From Zygnema cylindricum (taxonomy: Eukaryota > Streptophyta > Zygnematophyceae > Zygnematales > Zygnemataceae), in NCBI GenBank assembly GCA_037447655.1, contig JBBHKE010000998.1:1-40001 (forward strand): a stretch of DNA of 40,001 nucleotides, read 5' to 3'. Below the pieces are notes generated by a model, which was not told where the DNA came from, did no database searches, and saw only the letters and a list, made by a program, of their open reading frames with translations. This document shows, piece by piece, positions 20,760 through 32,749 of the stretch. The position numbers and the translations under genes were made by a program. Positions within the stretch are counted from its first letter, which is position 1. Every line of letters starts with the position of its first letter.

Positions 20760-22380
20760 ACGATATCAGTTACTTTGAGTAACACCTGACTGTGAATGTG
20801 GACTCTGGCAAATTTCTGTCATATTGCAATTTGCGCATTTGTAAAGAGAAGTTCTTTTTACTACTAGTTGCACTTAGAAATTTCAGCAACTTAATAAATA
20901 TGTGTTATAAACTGCCTGCAAATTCATATGCTTGAGATGTACACTAAAAGCCTGACTAAAAACTGATGTATCCTCTAGATTGAGAGACTTGTGATGAAAA
21001 AGAAACATACCGACTGACATCAATAACTGGAAAAACACTTAAATATCATGGCCGGCTCAAATAATTTTCTTATTTCCTAAGTAAGAGAGTGATGTCCTTG
21101 TCTAGAGATAAGTATTCAACTTAAAAATTGACGTAGATAATAACAATGACATGTTCAAATAGGCAAGAAAAATATAGGTAAAGCTCATGGTTAGACAAAA
21201 AAGTTGAGTGGAGTGGGAAGGTAAACCGCCATGGAGGGGTACGATACAGCAAATACTTCCTTGATCTAATAAGTAGGTGACTGAGTAAGTTAAGTGCCAG
21301 AAAATTAAGTGCCAGAACACCTCTCGGACACCGAGTGATAGTCAGGATACAGTGTGGATGAAACACGAGCATAACAGAAGTAATAAGCTGCATTATTACA
21401 GGAATAGAAATTGCATTATACAAAGTGTTATGTGAGAGCTTCTCACCTATGCCCAGAAAAACGCACATATCATTTAACAAGAATTTAACAAGAATGCGGT
21501 CACATGCAATTCCCCAAAGTATGTGGTAAACTGATAACTTAGGACTCAGTCGTGAAAGGATTGATAGTAAACAACAGCTCACAGAGAATTTTTCATGCAG
21601 GGGAAGCATTCACAGATAACACAGATCAAGAACAAAACTCACAGATCACTACATGACATATCGGCCAATATAATATTACATTATGCTGAAGCTTTTTTAC
21701 AAACTTTCTCACTCTTACTCTTCTTACTTAATCTGATACAAACTGATTCCTGACTTAGTCTACATCTACAGAACATTAAATAGACACTAATATTCACGGC
21801 ACAGAAAACGTGTCTTCCAAACACTTCACTACAGATCAACCCCTGGCAGCAAGACTGAAACAGTGTCCTGGTCCGCAAACGGGGTTCCATCCCACAATAC
21901 GAACTGCACCAACCGTACAACAAACATTCTAACCATACTGGACAAACAAACAAAAACCCAACAGCATCCACAGGAGAAAAAAAAGAAAACGCGAGCCGAT
22001 ACAAAGGACTCAGACGCGAAACCGAATTATATGCCGATTCGCCAAACTCCCCATTCCACCAATGTCCCAACAAATCGTTCCCTTGAGTCTGTTCCGACTC
22101 ACTTCCCATTTCTTTAAGAAAACAGATGTTTCTATTTCGATGAATCATTTTCACCGAAGCGTTGCCAGAAAAGTGCTTCCAATAACGACGTTTCATGTAA
22201 GACGACTCACGAGTTTGTGAACCTCAGAGGTCATAATTTCTACAAAACCCCCTAATTCATGACCACAAAATCCACTAATTTCCTCAAAAAGGAACAACTC
22301 CTTTTCTGGTTCTTTTAAACGTGTTTGTGGTCAGGAAACAAAGAAGCGTAATGGCTTATTCATTCATTGCAGATAATTAA
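20760..22380 (-). repeat. Direct duplication copy 2 with a 171-residue open frame
   Basis: Partner of 16000-17190. The frame 21681-22196 begins MKRRYWKHFSGNASVKMIHR, matching the interrupted reading of copy 1. Its later Cys-rich part has no clear partner. Minus-strand blocks MFLFHHKSLNLED (about 20980) and RKYLLYRTP plus FPLHSTFLSNHELY (about 21180-21260) also match copy 1. It may be the better-preserved copy of an unknown gene, or two decaying relics. Confidence 0.45.
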
Positions 22381-22977
22381 ATCTGGATGACTTAAACGTG
22401 CATTGATCTTCTTATATTCCCTGACTACAGCCAAATTGGAGCTCACAGTTTCACCACTAACGGCAAACAAGAAAAAGAAAAAGAGACATTAAATTTTATT
22501 ACGAAAATGTACAAATGTACAATTTTAAGGTCATAACATCGAAGTGCACCCAATACAAACAGCATCAAACTTCCACTCCTCCATTTCCCCTCCCAGAAAA
22601 AAAAAACCTCTTACACTTCACAGTTGAAATGCACCTTCCATTGTGTCACACAAACCAAAGAGTGGATAATTGACGTCCTCAAAAGCCAGAGCCATTCAAC
22701 AATAGTGAGTATCTAGCCACCTCGAGAAATTATTCGAATTTTAGTTTTTTTCAGAAAAAAAAAATGATAATTGCGATTTATCCTCTCTTCCTTTTTTTTG
22801 AGTAGATTTGAAAACAAATCCTCAACGATGACGCGCCACCTTTCTAAAAGTTCTAACAACTGACACAAAAGGAAAGTGTAGATGAGGGTTTGGTATATTC
22901 TTTTCCATTTTTCCTGAAACTGTATGTATAATCGGAGATAGACAAGAAAGGACGGATTATTTCCCAGGACTCTCTTT

Positions 22978-23187
22978 CTACCAGCTTCCAAATTTCCAAC
23001 TCTTCCGTCCACTGCCTCTTTTTCTCTTCTTTGAATTTCCTAGTATTTTTTCCTCTTCCTTCCCATCCACTTTTTCTTTTACCTCTTCTGTGCCTCGCAT
23101 TTTTACTGTGCAGGATAAATTAAAAGAGCACGATGGTAAACCATCTGAGTCTGGGGGTACAAAAGGGGTGGCATTTTTACTCCCCAC
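22978..23187 (-). other. Basic C-terminal-like reading frame shared by both arms, with a small left-arm insertion
   Basis: The frame ends KSWKFGSW and is Lys/Glu-rich (KEKVDGKEEEKILGNSKKRK). The right arm keeps the same reading around 37660-37785. Only the left arm has about 73 extra bases at roughly 23095-23170, bounded on both sides by AGTAAAAATGC. This may be an exon of the gene called at 23269-23824, or conserved non-coding sequence. Confidence 0.35.
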
Positions 23188-23268
23188 AGATGGACTTTCT
23201 GGTCACTTGTCATCGGCTTCTGACTGAACAGATACCCAGATTAATATATCTGATCACAGGTGAGCTAT

Positions 23269-23824
23269 TCACCTCAAATTATCTCCTTTTCCTCTTCCTC
23301 CTTTTTTTCTTTGATTTCCACCATTTTTCCTTCTAATCACTCCTACTTTTTCGCTACTGTCCTGCCTTTCCTCTTCTCCAACCTGTTGCTCTTCTTCACT
23401 TGGCTGTTTTTCCTCTACATCGGTCTCAACACGACGACGACTTGTCACAACAATTAATGAATCTATCAGAGTTATCCGATCGATTGATCCATCCAGCCAT
23501 CAATCTACCAATTCCACAAATGAATGAAAAATTAAATCGATCGATCAATAAAGAAACAAATAAATAAATAACAATCGTTTCAGCAAAGGGCAACCACACG
23601 TAGGTATTTTGTTGTCCAAACGTTCTGCCGACCTTCAAGGCCCTGACGAAGATTCCGACCAGATCTTCTTTAGGCCATTCCATATTATAGACGGAAATTT
23701 TGCCAATTTGTCCACAGCCTGGTAAACAATGCATCATTGCATCTCTAAACTCACAATTAAAAAAACGCAGTATTTCTTTCATAAAATATTCCGCATTCTG
23801 AACATTCAAATAACCAAAATGCAC
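23269..23824 (-). CDS. Possible unidentified gene in the left arm (partial)
   Basis: On the minus strand, codons from 23824 to about 23552 encode a segment including MMHCLPGCGQIGKISVYNME and then VGIFVRALKVGRTFGQQN. A further frame from 23451 to the TGA at 23269-23271 encodes VVTSRRRVETDVEEKQ and a Lys-rich tail. The first segment is well kept in the right arm (34500-34640 and 37257-37310), but that copy has a TAA and a copia insertion. Such conservation suggests a real multi-exon gene. Exon borders are not settled and I do not recognise the family. It lies downstream of, and on the same strand as, the PstS-like gene. Confidence 0.35.
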
Positions 23825-24324
23825 ACAGAAAACTAAACAAGATTAAAACCTTCCAACTATGAACAGGACTGCTAAATAACCCGTACTCGTCAAAAAAAAT
23901 CCCAACTCCCTCCAAACTGTTTCTACAACATCGATTTCAAACTTAAGAATTGTGTCCAGTAACCAAAATATTCGCGCAAGCACCTCCCTATTCTATCCTT
24001 CCATTGACAATTCGGCTATTTGTTCAACTCCTTCAAATAGTTTCTTCACCTTCAGATCCCGCTCAGACGAAAAAAAGAGAATCTGCTTGTCTCAGTTGAT
24101 AGTTCATGTAAAAAGTCCGGACATTTCTGCTTTTGCACTTGTTTCTGCTCTCGCCTGAATTATCCACCATACATATCAATCACCATTTGCATTGCTGAGT
24201 CAATGTAAAGTTACCCAAGAATCCAAGCTTCTAACCACATCCGAGAACCATCCATAGAGACAAAGCGGAGAATAAAATGTCAAAAATGACATTCATAAGC
24301 GTGTAAAAATCATGAAATAACAAA

Positions 24325-24330
24325 TTTATT
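24325..24330 (-). terminator. Possible polyadenylation signal of the left PstS-like gene
   Basis: AATAAA on the minus strand, about 240 nt downstream of the stop codon at 24566. Confidence 0.35.
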
Positions 24331-24565
24331 CAATAACAGCGAAATTTCTCGATCCTGGAAAAAAGCCGGTATTACCAGCTCGAGCAAATCCAAAATTGCC
24401 TTTTAGGCCCAATCTACAAATTACCTCCCAGCTACCCAATAGAACCTCAAAATTGCCTCATAGACGCTACTTTTACAACCTCCTATGCAAAATAGAATTC
24501 ATACTATTCTCAATTTCCCATCCGTTACCATAACTCCCTCCTTTTGCACTCTACACTTTCGCTCT

Positions 24566-25877
24566 CTATGCAATCTTGTTGGCCCAGAAGATACCAGCTG
24601 AGGTGAACTGCTTCGGTAGAGGATCGAACTGGAATGTGGCGGCCAATCCCTGCGCGCTGGAAGACATGGTGTAAAGGACGAATTTCTTGACTGTTGCCCC
24701 GCCCTTCAGTTTGGCGAATTCGAAGGCAAGGGCGCAAATGGGGTAAGTGGACGGTCCAGAGACATCGATAAGGTCAACGTCGTTCCATGGCAAGTTCAAA
24801 GCCCTCACAGTTCGGGGAAGGGCGGCGTAAATATCTCCGCGGTCGGTGGTTCCGGCAGCAGCCACAAATTTTCCACCCAAGTTCCTGATAGCCGTGGGGA
24901 AAAGTTTGTAGGTCGCAGCTCCGATTCCAGTCTGCAAATAGCCGAGAGCATTGGGGGTTGCGACCAGGTACGCTCCAATTCCATTCGATCCTGACCTGTA
25001 TACAACCGACCTAGAAATACCACTTTTCCCACTCCAGGAAGCGGAGCCGCAGACGGGGCTCTTGACAGAGGCCGGCCAGAAAGAGGACTTTGCGAGCCAT
25101 CGGCAGACGACTTCGGTGGTTCCGGAGCCGTCGGATCGAGCCACGGGAATGACGTTTCCAGAGAGACCGGCCTTAATCGAGGACCAGGAGACGGTGGAGG
25201 TGTAGATTTTGGCGACTTGGTCGGTGGTCAAACGGAGTCCGGAAGCCTTCTTGGTGAAGAAAGAGTACGTGGCGACAGTGAAGGGAACGCTGAGCTTGGT
25301 TGTTCCTCCGGCCTGGACGTCCTGGGAGGCTGACATTGCCACGTCGGAGAACGCCACCTGGTAGGTATTGCCGATGAATCCGGCGATACCGGCGGAGGAT
25401 CCCACAGAGGCGTATGATCCGTACAGAGCCTTGTTGCTCAGGCAGAGCTGCCCGACATACTGATTGAGGGAAAGAGAGGGAGAGAGAGAGGGAAAAAGAA
25501 TAGGTAAGAAGAGAAATTCATGAGGCAAGGACAGTTTGAACATGTACTAATAGTTAGTAGGAGGGTTCCTTCGGTCAGTTTATAAAGATATCAAAAGACA
25601 ATAGAGACAGGGAGAAGAAGGGCTGGTTGAAATAGCAATGGCAAGAGCTCAATGAAAGCTCGATGACAATGGAAAGAAACGCGTCACGAAAATCCGCAAC
25701 TTTAGGGCTAATCCGCAAAATGAAAATGTGATGGAGAGAGAGCAAGCGAAACAGTTGCACAGAGGAGTTGGAACAAACCTTCTCCACTGACGTGGCGCCA
25801 CCGATTTTAATTGCTGCCTCGGCGCTGTTGACTGCTGCGAGAGCGACGATGGCGAGGAAAGCGACAATGGCGGCCAT
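24566..25877 (-). CDS. Secreted PstS/DING-like phosphate-binding protein, left copy
   Basis: Two exons: 25877-25779 (33 codons) and 25459-24566, with a phase-0 GT-AG intron of 319 bp (25778-25460). The product is 330 residues. Residues 1-21 form a hydrophobic signal peptide (MAAIVAFLAIVALAAVNSAEA), so it is probably secreted. The mature part starts IKIGGATSVEK. It then shows a VGSSAG motif, FSDVAMSAS and RSDGSGTTEVV, the last matching the phosphate-contacting R-x-DGSGTT region of bacterial PstS. TPNALGYLQ corresponds to the second lobe. Four or more Cys could form disulfides. The family binds inorganic phosphate; eukaryotic relatives are called DING proteins. No transporter gene is adjacent, so uptake is not implied. 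ATG 25877 has a good AAAATGGCC context and a TATAAAG about 95 bp upstream. It is divergent from the copy at 32280. Confidence 0.93.
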
Positions 25878-25969
25878 TTTGGCTCGGAGGGAGAGATGGT
25901 GAGTGAAGTGATGCAGAAGCGGTGGCCACTGTCGAGTGCTGACTGACTTTCCGTTCGTCGCTCGAAACG

Positions 25970-25976
25970 CTTTATA
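25970..25976 (-). promoter_or_regulatory. TATA box of the left PstS-like gene
   Basis: TATAAAG on the minus strand, about 95 bp upstream of the start codon. The surrounding sequence is conserved in the right arm. Confidence 0.7.
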
Positions 25977-26284
25977 GTTTGCAGCTGCTAACGCCAAGGG
26001 TTTCACGCGAACGCTCCTGACCACGTGGCAGCTCTCAGAGATGCGCATCTTACCTACGCTCCGATAGCGCGAGGCCGAAAGGTTGGATTCTTTTTGGACT
26101 GTTTCTAATGTCGGTGGGCTGGTCGGTCTGACAACTTTGCGGCGAGGGCGCAACTGGGTCGGGTAAGTGCAGAAACGGTTGGAATCTTTTTGGATTTCCT
26201 GAAGTGCCGGAAGGCCGCGAGCGCGACTGGGTCGAGTACGTACGGAAGGAATGGCAGTACGGCTTTTCCTTGTTGCGCCCAATA

Positions 26285-26860
26285 GTACAGCTGAGCCGCG
26301 GTCGGTGCCTGGCGTATCTGTGACTGGTGCGACTGATTTCGTACAGGTACCTTCCGGGGGATACCCAAGGACGATCTTTCGTTACGAAACATATTGTAAT
26401 CTGTTTGGCTGCCGAACCCTAAAAGTCAATAGTTCTGTTTCGTAAGTTAGGTTTTATTTTAGTGTTGCGAATCGAATTTTAACCGCCGGATTATACGATA
26501 TTGGAGCCGCCGTCGGTGCCTGGCGTATGTGTGACAAGTGCGACTAAAGCTGTACAGGTACTGTAACTTCCGGGGGATACTTAAGGACGGTCTTTCCGTA
26601 CGAACAGATTGTAATCTGTTTCGCTGTCCAAATCTGAAAGTACAGTACTCGATAAGTTAGTGCACTTTTTTAGTATTGAGAATCGAATTGTAACTGCCGG
26701 CTTGCCTAAGGGCGGCAATCCGTTACGCACACACCGGTACAGTATTGTAGCGTATTGTAAGGTGTTTCGCTGTTGAAATCTAAAGTTTAAGCGTTTGCAT
26801 ATATATTTAGTGCGTTTTCCGCGTGTTGCGCATCGAATGGGAGCCGCCGGTTTTCCGTTT
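26285..26860. repeat. Imperfect tandem repeats of about 200 bp upstream of the left gene
   Basis: Three diverged units share, in order, GCCG(C)GTCGGTGCCTGGCGTAT, GGTGCGACT-like, CCGGGGGATAC, GATTGTAATCTGTTT or a close variant, and GAATCGAAT before GCCGG. The third unit is the least like the others. The right arm repeats the whole array in inverse (about 31310-31880). A related piece occurs near 38270-38310 (AATCTGTTCGCACGGAA). Confidence 0.6.
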
Positions 26861-27059
26861 TTGGAAACGACAAGCGGGCATTTTAAACTCGTACTGCCAG
26901 TTCCAGTAAAACCGCCGATATTTCAATTACGCTGTGTTTTGTACTGTTGTTTCCAGGTCGTTTTAGGTTCATGGAACTCCTCATGTTCTTACGTCGGTTG
27001 GGAATGACACATAAAGGCTACAAATATTCCGTGTCAAAAATTAACGGGAACGCTAAAAA

Positions 27060-27210
27060 AAAACACAATGAGAGCTAAAACCCTTGGCAAAAACCATTAA
27101 ATACCCTAAAAATACCCTAAAAAAACCCTAAAAAACTAAATAACCCATGAAGATCCTACAATATCCTAGAATCCCCAATAAACCCTGAAAACGTTATGAA
27201 AACCCTCAAA
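27060..27210. repeat. AAACCCTA-like degenerate tract
   Basis: Several AAATACCCTAAAAA and AAACCCTAAAAA units follow each other irregularly. They resemble the plant telomere repeat CCCTAAA but are too imperfect to be a telomere array. The inverse copy lies at about 30960-31110. It could be an interstitial relic or simply A-rich sequence. Confidence 0.45.
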
Positions 27211-28757
27211 AAAGCCTTAATCCTATCTTTTTTTAAAGTTATTGCAAATATGGAATTTGTTGGTCTCAGGCCGATATATCAAGACCTCTGACTGTAAGAT
27301 AACTGATAACTAACAATATCGGTGTTATCGCGATATTATTTTTACTAAGACACAACACTAATGAAAACCCTAAAAAAAAGCCTTAGGGTGAACTTCCATT
27401 AGAGGAAAAGTGAGGTTGTTTACTAGACGCCGTACGATTTCGTACAAATTCGTACCATTTTTTTTTTTTCAAACGAAACATGTTAACTGGATGGCTTCAA
27501 TATTATAGGCGTAAGTATTGACTGTTGGATTTTTCACTTTTTTAGATTCGCGAAGCAATTGCGCATATCGTCCAATGTGAAGCTACTCTCCTCGGCGAGA
27601 AGAGTTTCTTCACAGTGGTCGCGTACCATTGGTACATGTATGTGCCTTCCGCCACGGTGTATGAAGGTCGACCGAAATATCCTCGCACGCTCCTTGTGAC
27701 ATCCGCTGACCTTCAAAGTTTGCGGCGCCTTTTTGCCATTTTGTTTCGAAATTTTGATTTTCAATTTGAAAATTAAATTTTGGTCGCAAAATTTTTGTAC
27801 GAATCATTAACTACCTCCGCTCGTACAAATATTATGTACATATTTTCAATTTGAAAAATATTTTTAGATTTTAAGAATTTGAAAACTAACTTAAGTGGTG
27901 TCAATCGTAATTGAGAAACGATGTTCACTCGCACGACATAATGGAACGACGTGCCAGTAAACACTAGAAATAGATGTCTCCGCATGTTTACTGGGACCGC
28001 CTAATGGAGAACAGGCCTTATTGAAAGGCGTGTTCAAAACTCTCTTCTCGTGTAAATCTTGTAAAGAACGAACAACATTGTAACGTGCCTTGAGCCTTAA
28101 TAATTGTACGGCTATGGAATATAAAAAACTCGCAACTTGACGCCCAAAGCTAATGCAAAGTAATTATGGTAGCGTGTCGCGACATCAAATCCATTCTATT
28201 TTACTGCCTACTCAAATCCAATCGGCTCCAATCACATAAGTCACGTGACAGAATACAGCGAAAGCGCAATAATTTCGATGCTGCAGGAAAACATGTGGTG
28301 CATTTATTTTGTTACTCGGGTGACCGCCGTCACAAAATGGAAATTAATTGGACGTGTACGAGCTGTCGCGGATGATAAAATAAAATAGAGTCTCACAAGA
28401 GCGCCAGTAAAACAATACTATCCAAGTGTCGAGTTGTGACCGGCGAAATCTTGACCCAGCCGTTGAGCCCAGATGGTACCTTTCCGTGAACGACCTGAGT
28501 TAAATATATACCACGTGGTGAATATCCCATGAGTGCTCTGCACCAATCACGCGTCAATAAATTGCTGACAAAACTAATGACGCGATCTTTCTTTTTGTTT
28601 TAACGTAGCAATGATGGATTTTAGTACAGATTGGAGAAATTCAGCCTTCTACTGTGTGCCTACATAACCGAAACCTTGAAATGTATCTTTGGATTTAACG
28701 AAGATTCTCCGTACAAAATTAGAATCAGAGTATTCGCAAAACTGTACACACAACAGT

Positions 28758-29408
28758 TGAGCTCTCGTCGTTGCCATTCACATTACTTTTCGTTTTATGT
28801 ATTGCTTATTATATAGTACACCATGCATTATCATAAGTGTATTACACCGTGAATCGTTATAAGTGTTAAGAAATGATTAGTGTAACAGAACAATTAGTGC
28901 TATTAGCTCTAATTTAGGTTCAAGGCTTTTCGCCAAGAGAAAATTAGCTCAAATTTATGCAGAACTATAATTTGGGAACATTTTTCCCATAGTGTAGCTA
29001 GTATAGTTTGTGTTCACATTGAACACGTGAGAACATGTTCGTGTGATTTCCCTCTGTCTTTATCATTTGGAATAAAATCTTAGTGCGATTTTTTGTGTCG
29101 ACTGACTCACTTTCGCTTGTCGACGCCTTCATATATAAACTGATAATAGATAAAATAAGCCGTGGCCTAAATTTTTTGGTACTATTGACGTCACAACTGA
29201 GCATGACTCGCAATGTCAAAAAACCCTAAACACGTACAATGTCACAAAATAATCGACTCAACAACCGTCGCTGTTTTTGTAGACGTCACCAATTTTAGTA
29301 AATTTCGAAGTCGCCTACAATCGTCACAAGTTGTACCCACGTCTACAGCCGTCATATTCCAAAGTTACAATTTCGTAACCGCACATGGGAGCGCTCTCAA
29401 ATTTTGTA
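28758..29408. other. Central spacer of the inverted duplication
   Basis: About 650 bp not shared between the arms. It begins after ACACACAACAGTTG and ends at CAATTGTTGTGTGTAC. It has no gene. Part of it, around 29190-29345, resembles 39640-39800 (GAGCATGA, AAACCCTAAACA, GACGTC.. CAATCGTCACAAG), so it contains a dispersed repeat. Confidence 0.75.
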
Positions 29409-32180
29409 CAATTGTTGTGTGTACAATTTTGCGAATACTCTGATTCTAATTTTGTACGGAGAATCTTCGTTAAATCTTCAAGGTTTCGGTTATGTAGGCA
29501 CACAGTAGAAGGCTGAATTTCTCCAATCTGTACTAAAATCCATCATTGCTACGTTAAAACAAAAAGAAAGATCGCGTCATTAGTTTTGTCAGCAATTTAT
29601 TGACGCGTGATTGGTGCAGAGCACTCATGGGATATTCACCACGTGGTATATATTTAACTCAGGTCGTTCACGGAAAGGTACCATCTGGGCTCAACGGCTG
29701 GGTCAAGATTTCGCCGGTCACAACTCGACACTTGGATAGTATTGTTTTACTGGCGCTCTTGTGAGACTCTATTTTATTTTATCATCCGCGACAGCTCGTA
29801 CACGTCCAATTAATTTCCATTTTGTGACGGCGGTCACCCGAGTAACAAAATAAATGCACCACATGTTTTCCTGCAGCATCGAAATTATTGCGCTTTCGCT
29901 GTATTCTGTCACGTGACTTATGTGATTGGAGCCGATTGGATTTGAGTAGGCAGTAAAATAGAATGGATTTGATGTCGCGACACGCTACCATAATTACTTT
30001 GCATTAGCTTTGGGCGTCAAGTTGCGAGTTTTTTATATTCCATAGCCGTACAATTATTAAGGCTCAAGGCACGTTACAATGTTGTTCGTTCTTTACAAGA
30101 TTTACACGAGAAGAGAGTTTTGAACACGCCTTTCAATAAGGCCTGTTCTCCATTAGGCGGTCCCAGTAAACATGCGGAGACATCTATTTCTAGTGTTTAC
30201 TGGCACGTCGTTCCATTATGTCGTGCGAGTGAACATCGTTTCTCAATTACGATTGACACCACTTAAGTTAGTTTTCAAATTCTTAAAATCTAAAAATATT
30301 TTTCAAATTGAAAATATGTACATAATATTTGTACGAGCGGAGGTAGTTAATGATTCGTACAAAAATTTTGCGACCAAAATTTAATTTTCAAATTGAAAAT
30401 CAAAATTTCGAAACAAAATGGCAAAAAGGCGCCGCAAACTTTGAAGGTCAGCGGATGTCACAAGGAGCGTGCGAGGATATTTCGGTCGACCTTCATACAC
30501 CGTGGCGGAAGGCACATACATGTACCAATGGTACGCGACCACTGTGAAGAAACTCTTCTCGCCGAGGAGAGTAGCTTCACATTGGACGATATGCGCAATT
30601 GCTTCGCGAATCTAAAAAAGTGAAAAATCCAACAGTCAATACTTACGCCTATAATATTGAAGCCATCCAGTTAACATGTTTCGTTTGAAAAAAAAAAAAT
30701 GGTACGAATTTGTACGAAATCGTACGGCGTCTAGTAAACAACCTCACTTTTCCTCTAATGGAAGTTCACCCTAAGGCTTTTTTTTAGGGTTTTCATTAGT
30801 GTTGTGTCTTAGTAAAAATAATATCGCGATAACACCGATATTGTTAGTTATCAGTTATCTTACAGTCAGAGGTCTTGATATATCGGCCTGAGACCAACAA
30901 ATTCCATATTTGCAATAACTTTAAAAAAAGATAGGATTAAGGCTTTTTTGAGGGTTTTCATAACGTTTTCAGGGTTTATTGGGGATTCTAGGATATTGTA
31001 GGATCTTCATGGGTTATTTAGTTTTTTAGGGTTTTTTTAGGGTATTTTTAGGGTATTTAATGGTTTTTGCCAAGGGTTTTAGCTCTCATTGTGTTTTTTT
31101 TTAGCGTTCCCGTTAATTTTTGACACGGAATATTTGTAGCCTTTATGTGTCATTCCCAACCGACGTAAGAACATGAGGAGTTCCATGAACCTAAAACGAC
31201 CTGGAAACAACAGTACAAAACACAGCGTAATTGAAATATCGGCGGTTTTACTGGAACTGGCAGTACGAGTTTAAAATGCCCGCTTGTCGTTTCCAAAAAC
31301 GGAAAACCGGCGGCTCCCATTCGATGCGCAACACGCGGAAAACGCACTAAATATATATGCAAACGCTTAAACTTTAGATTTCAACAGCGAAACACCTTAC
31401 AATACGCTACAATACTGTACCGGTGTGTGCGTAACGGATTGCCGCCCTTAGGCAAGCCGGCAGTTACAATTCGATTCTCAATACTAAAAAAGTGCACTAA
31501 CTTATCGAGTACTGTACTTTCAGATTTGGACAGCGAAACAGATTACAATCTGTTCGTACGGAAAGACCGTCCTTAAGTATCCCCCGGAAGTTACAGTACC
31601 TGTACAGCTTTAGTCGCACTTGTCACACATACGCCAGGCACCGACGGCGGCTCCAATATCGTATAATCCGGCGGTTAAAATTCGATTCGCAACACTAAAA
31701 TAAAACCTAACTTACGAAACAGAACTATTGACTTTTAGGGTTCGGCAGCCAAACAGATTACAATATGTTTCGTAACGAAAGATCGTCCTTGGGTATCCCC
31801 CGGAAGGTACCTGTACGAAATCAGTTGCACCAGTCACAGATACGCCAGGCACCGACCGCGGCTCAGCTGTACTATTGGGTGCAACAAGGAAAATCCGTAC
31901 TGCCATACCTTCCGTACGTACTCGACCCAGTCGCGCTCGCGGCCTTCCGGCACTTCAGGAAATCCAGAAAGATTCCAACCGTTTCTGCACTTACCCGACC
32001 CAGTTGCGCCCTCGCCGCAAAGTTGTCAGACCGACCAGCCCGCCGACATTAGAAACAGTCCAAAAAGAATCCAACCTTTCGGCCTCGCGCTATCGGAGCG
32101 TAGGTAAGATGCGCATCTCTGAGAGCTGCCACGTGGTCAGGAGCGTTCGCGTGAAACCCTTGGCGTTAGCAGCTGCAAAC

Positions 32181-32187
32181 TATAAAG
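32181..32187 (+). promoter_or_regulatory. TATA box of the right PstS-like gene
   Basis: TATAAAG lies 99 bp upstream of the start codon at 32280, in the same context as at 25970-25976. Confidence 0.7.
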
Positions 32188-32279
32188 CGTTTCGAGCGAC
32201 GAACGGAAAGTCAGTCAGCACTCGACAGTGGCCACCGCTTCTGCATCACTTCACTCACCATCTCTCCCTCCGAGCCAAA

Positions 32280-32686
32280 ATGGCCGCCATTGTCGCTTTC
32301 CTCGCCATCGTCGCTCTCGCAGCAGTCAACAGCGCCGAGGCAGCAATTAAAATCGGTGGCGCCACGTCAGTGGAGAAGGTTTGTTCCAACTCCTGTGTGC
32401 AACTCCTTTGACCTATTGTCATCATCATCATCATCATCGTCAACTGTTTCTCCCTCTCTCTCCTTCGCATTGTATTGTTTTTTTATTGCGGGAGTGAAAT
32501 AGCTCCGCATTGCAGTGAAGCACAGCTGTTTCATATAGTTGTAAATACTCCTTTCATAATAGTCTTGCCAACCTTCGTTTCCTTGATTTTGCGTCTGGTT
32601 TATGTACCTCTGTATAATGATCAAAGCATTTATTCTTCTAAGCGCAATTACATGTCCAAACCCACAGTTTGAGCTCCTCTGTACTG

Positions 32687-32749
<63 letters not shown>

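Larger units (their letters stand above)
22732..28757 (-). repeat. Left arm of the large inverted duplication
   Basis: Its reverse complement matches 29409-38008 once the copia element at 34647-37260 is removed (6026 against about 5986 bp). The inner 2-3 kb is nearly identical, as shown by identical translated frames in both arms. The part containing exon 2 and beyond is more diverged. One 11-bp indel lies near 28682-28692, close to the inner end. Confidence 0.93.

Noticed and set aside
25575-26282. 235-residue frame upstream of and overlapping the left PstS-like start
   Set aside because: It shares the frame of exon 1 and extends through promoter and TATA box sequence and into the intron. 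The TATA position and the ATG context support the shorter start at 25877.
27060-27210. Interstitial telomere array
   Set aside because: CCCTAAA-like units are irregular and interrupted, with no run of perfect repeats.
26251-28375. Open frames of 60-95 residues in the inner left arm, repeated identically in the right arm
   Set aside because: They are identical because the DNA is identical. None has recognisable domains, splice context or a codon pattern suggesting a gene.
28758-29408. Small gene in the palindrome spacer
   Set aside because: Frames of 73-76 residues on both strands have no recognised features and overlap a dispersed repeat.
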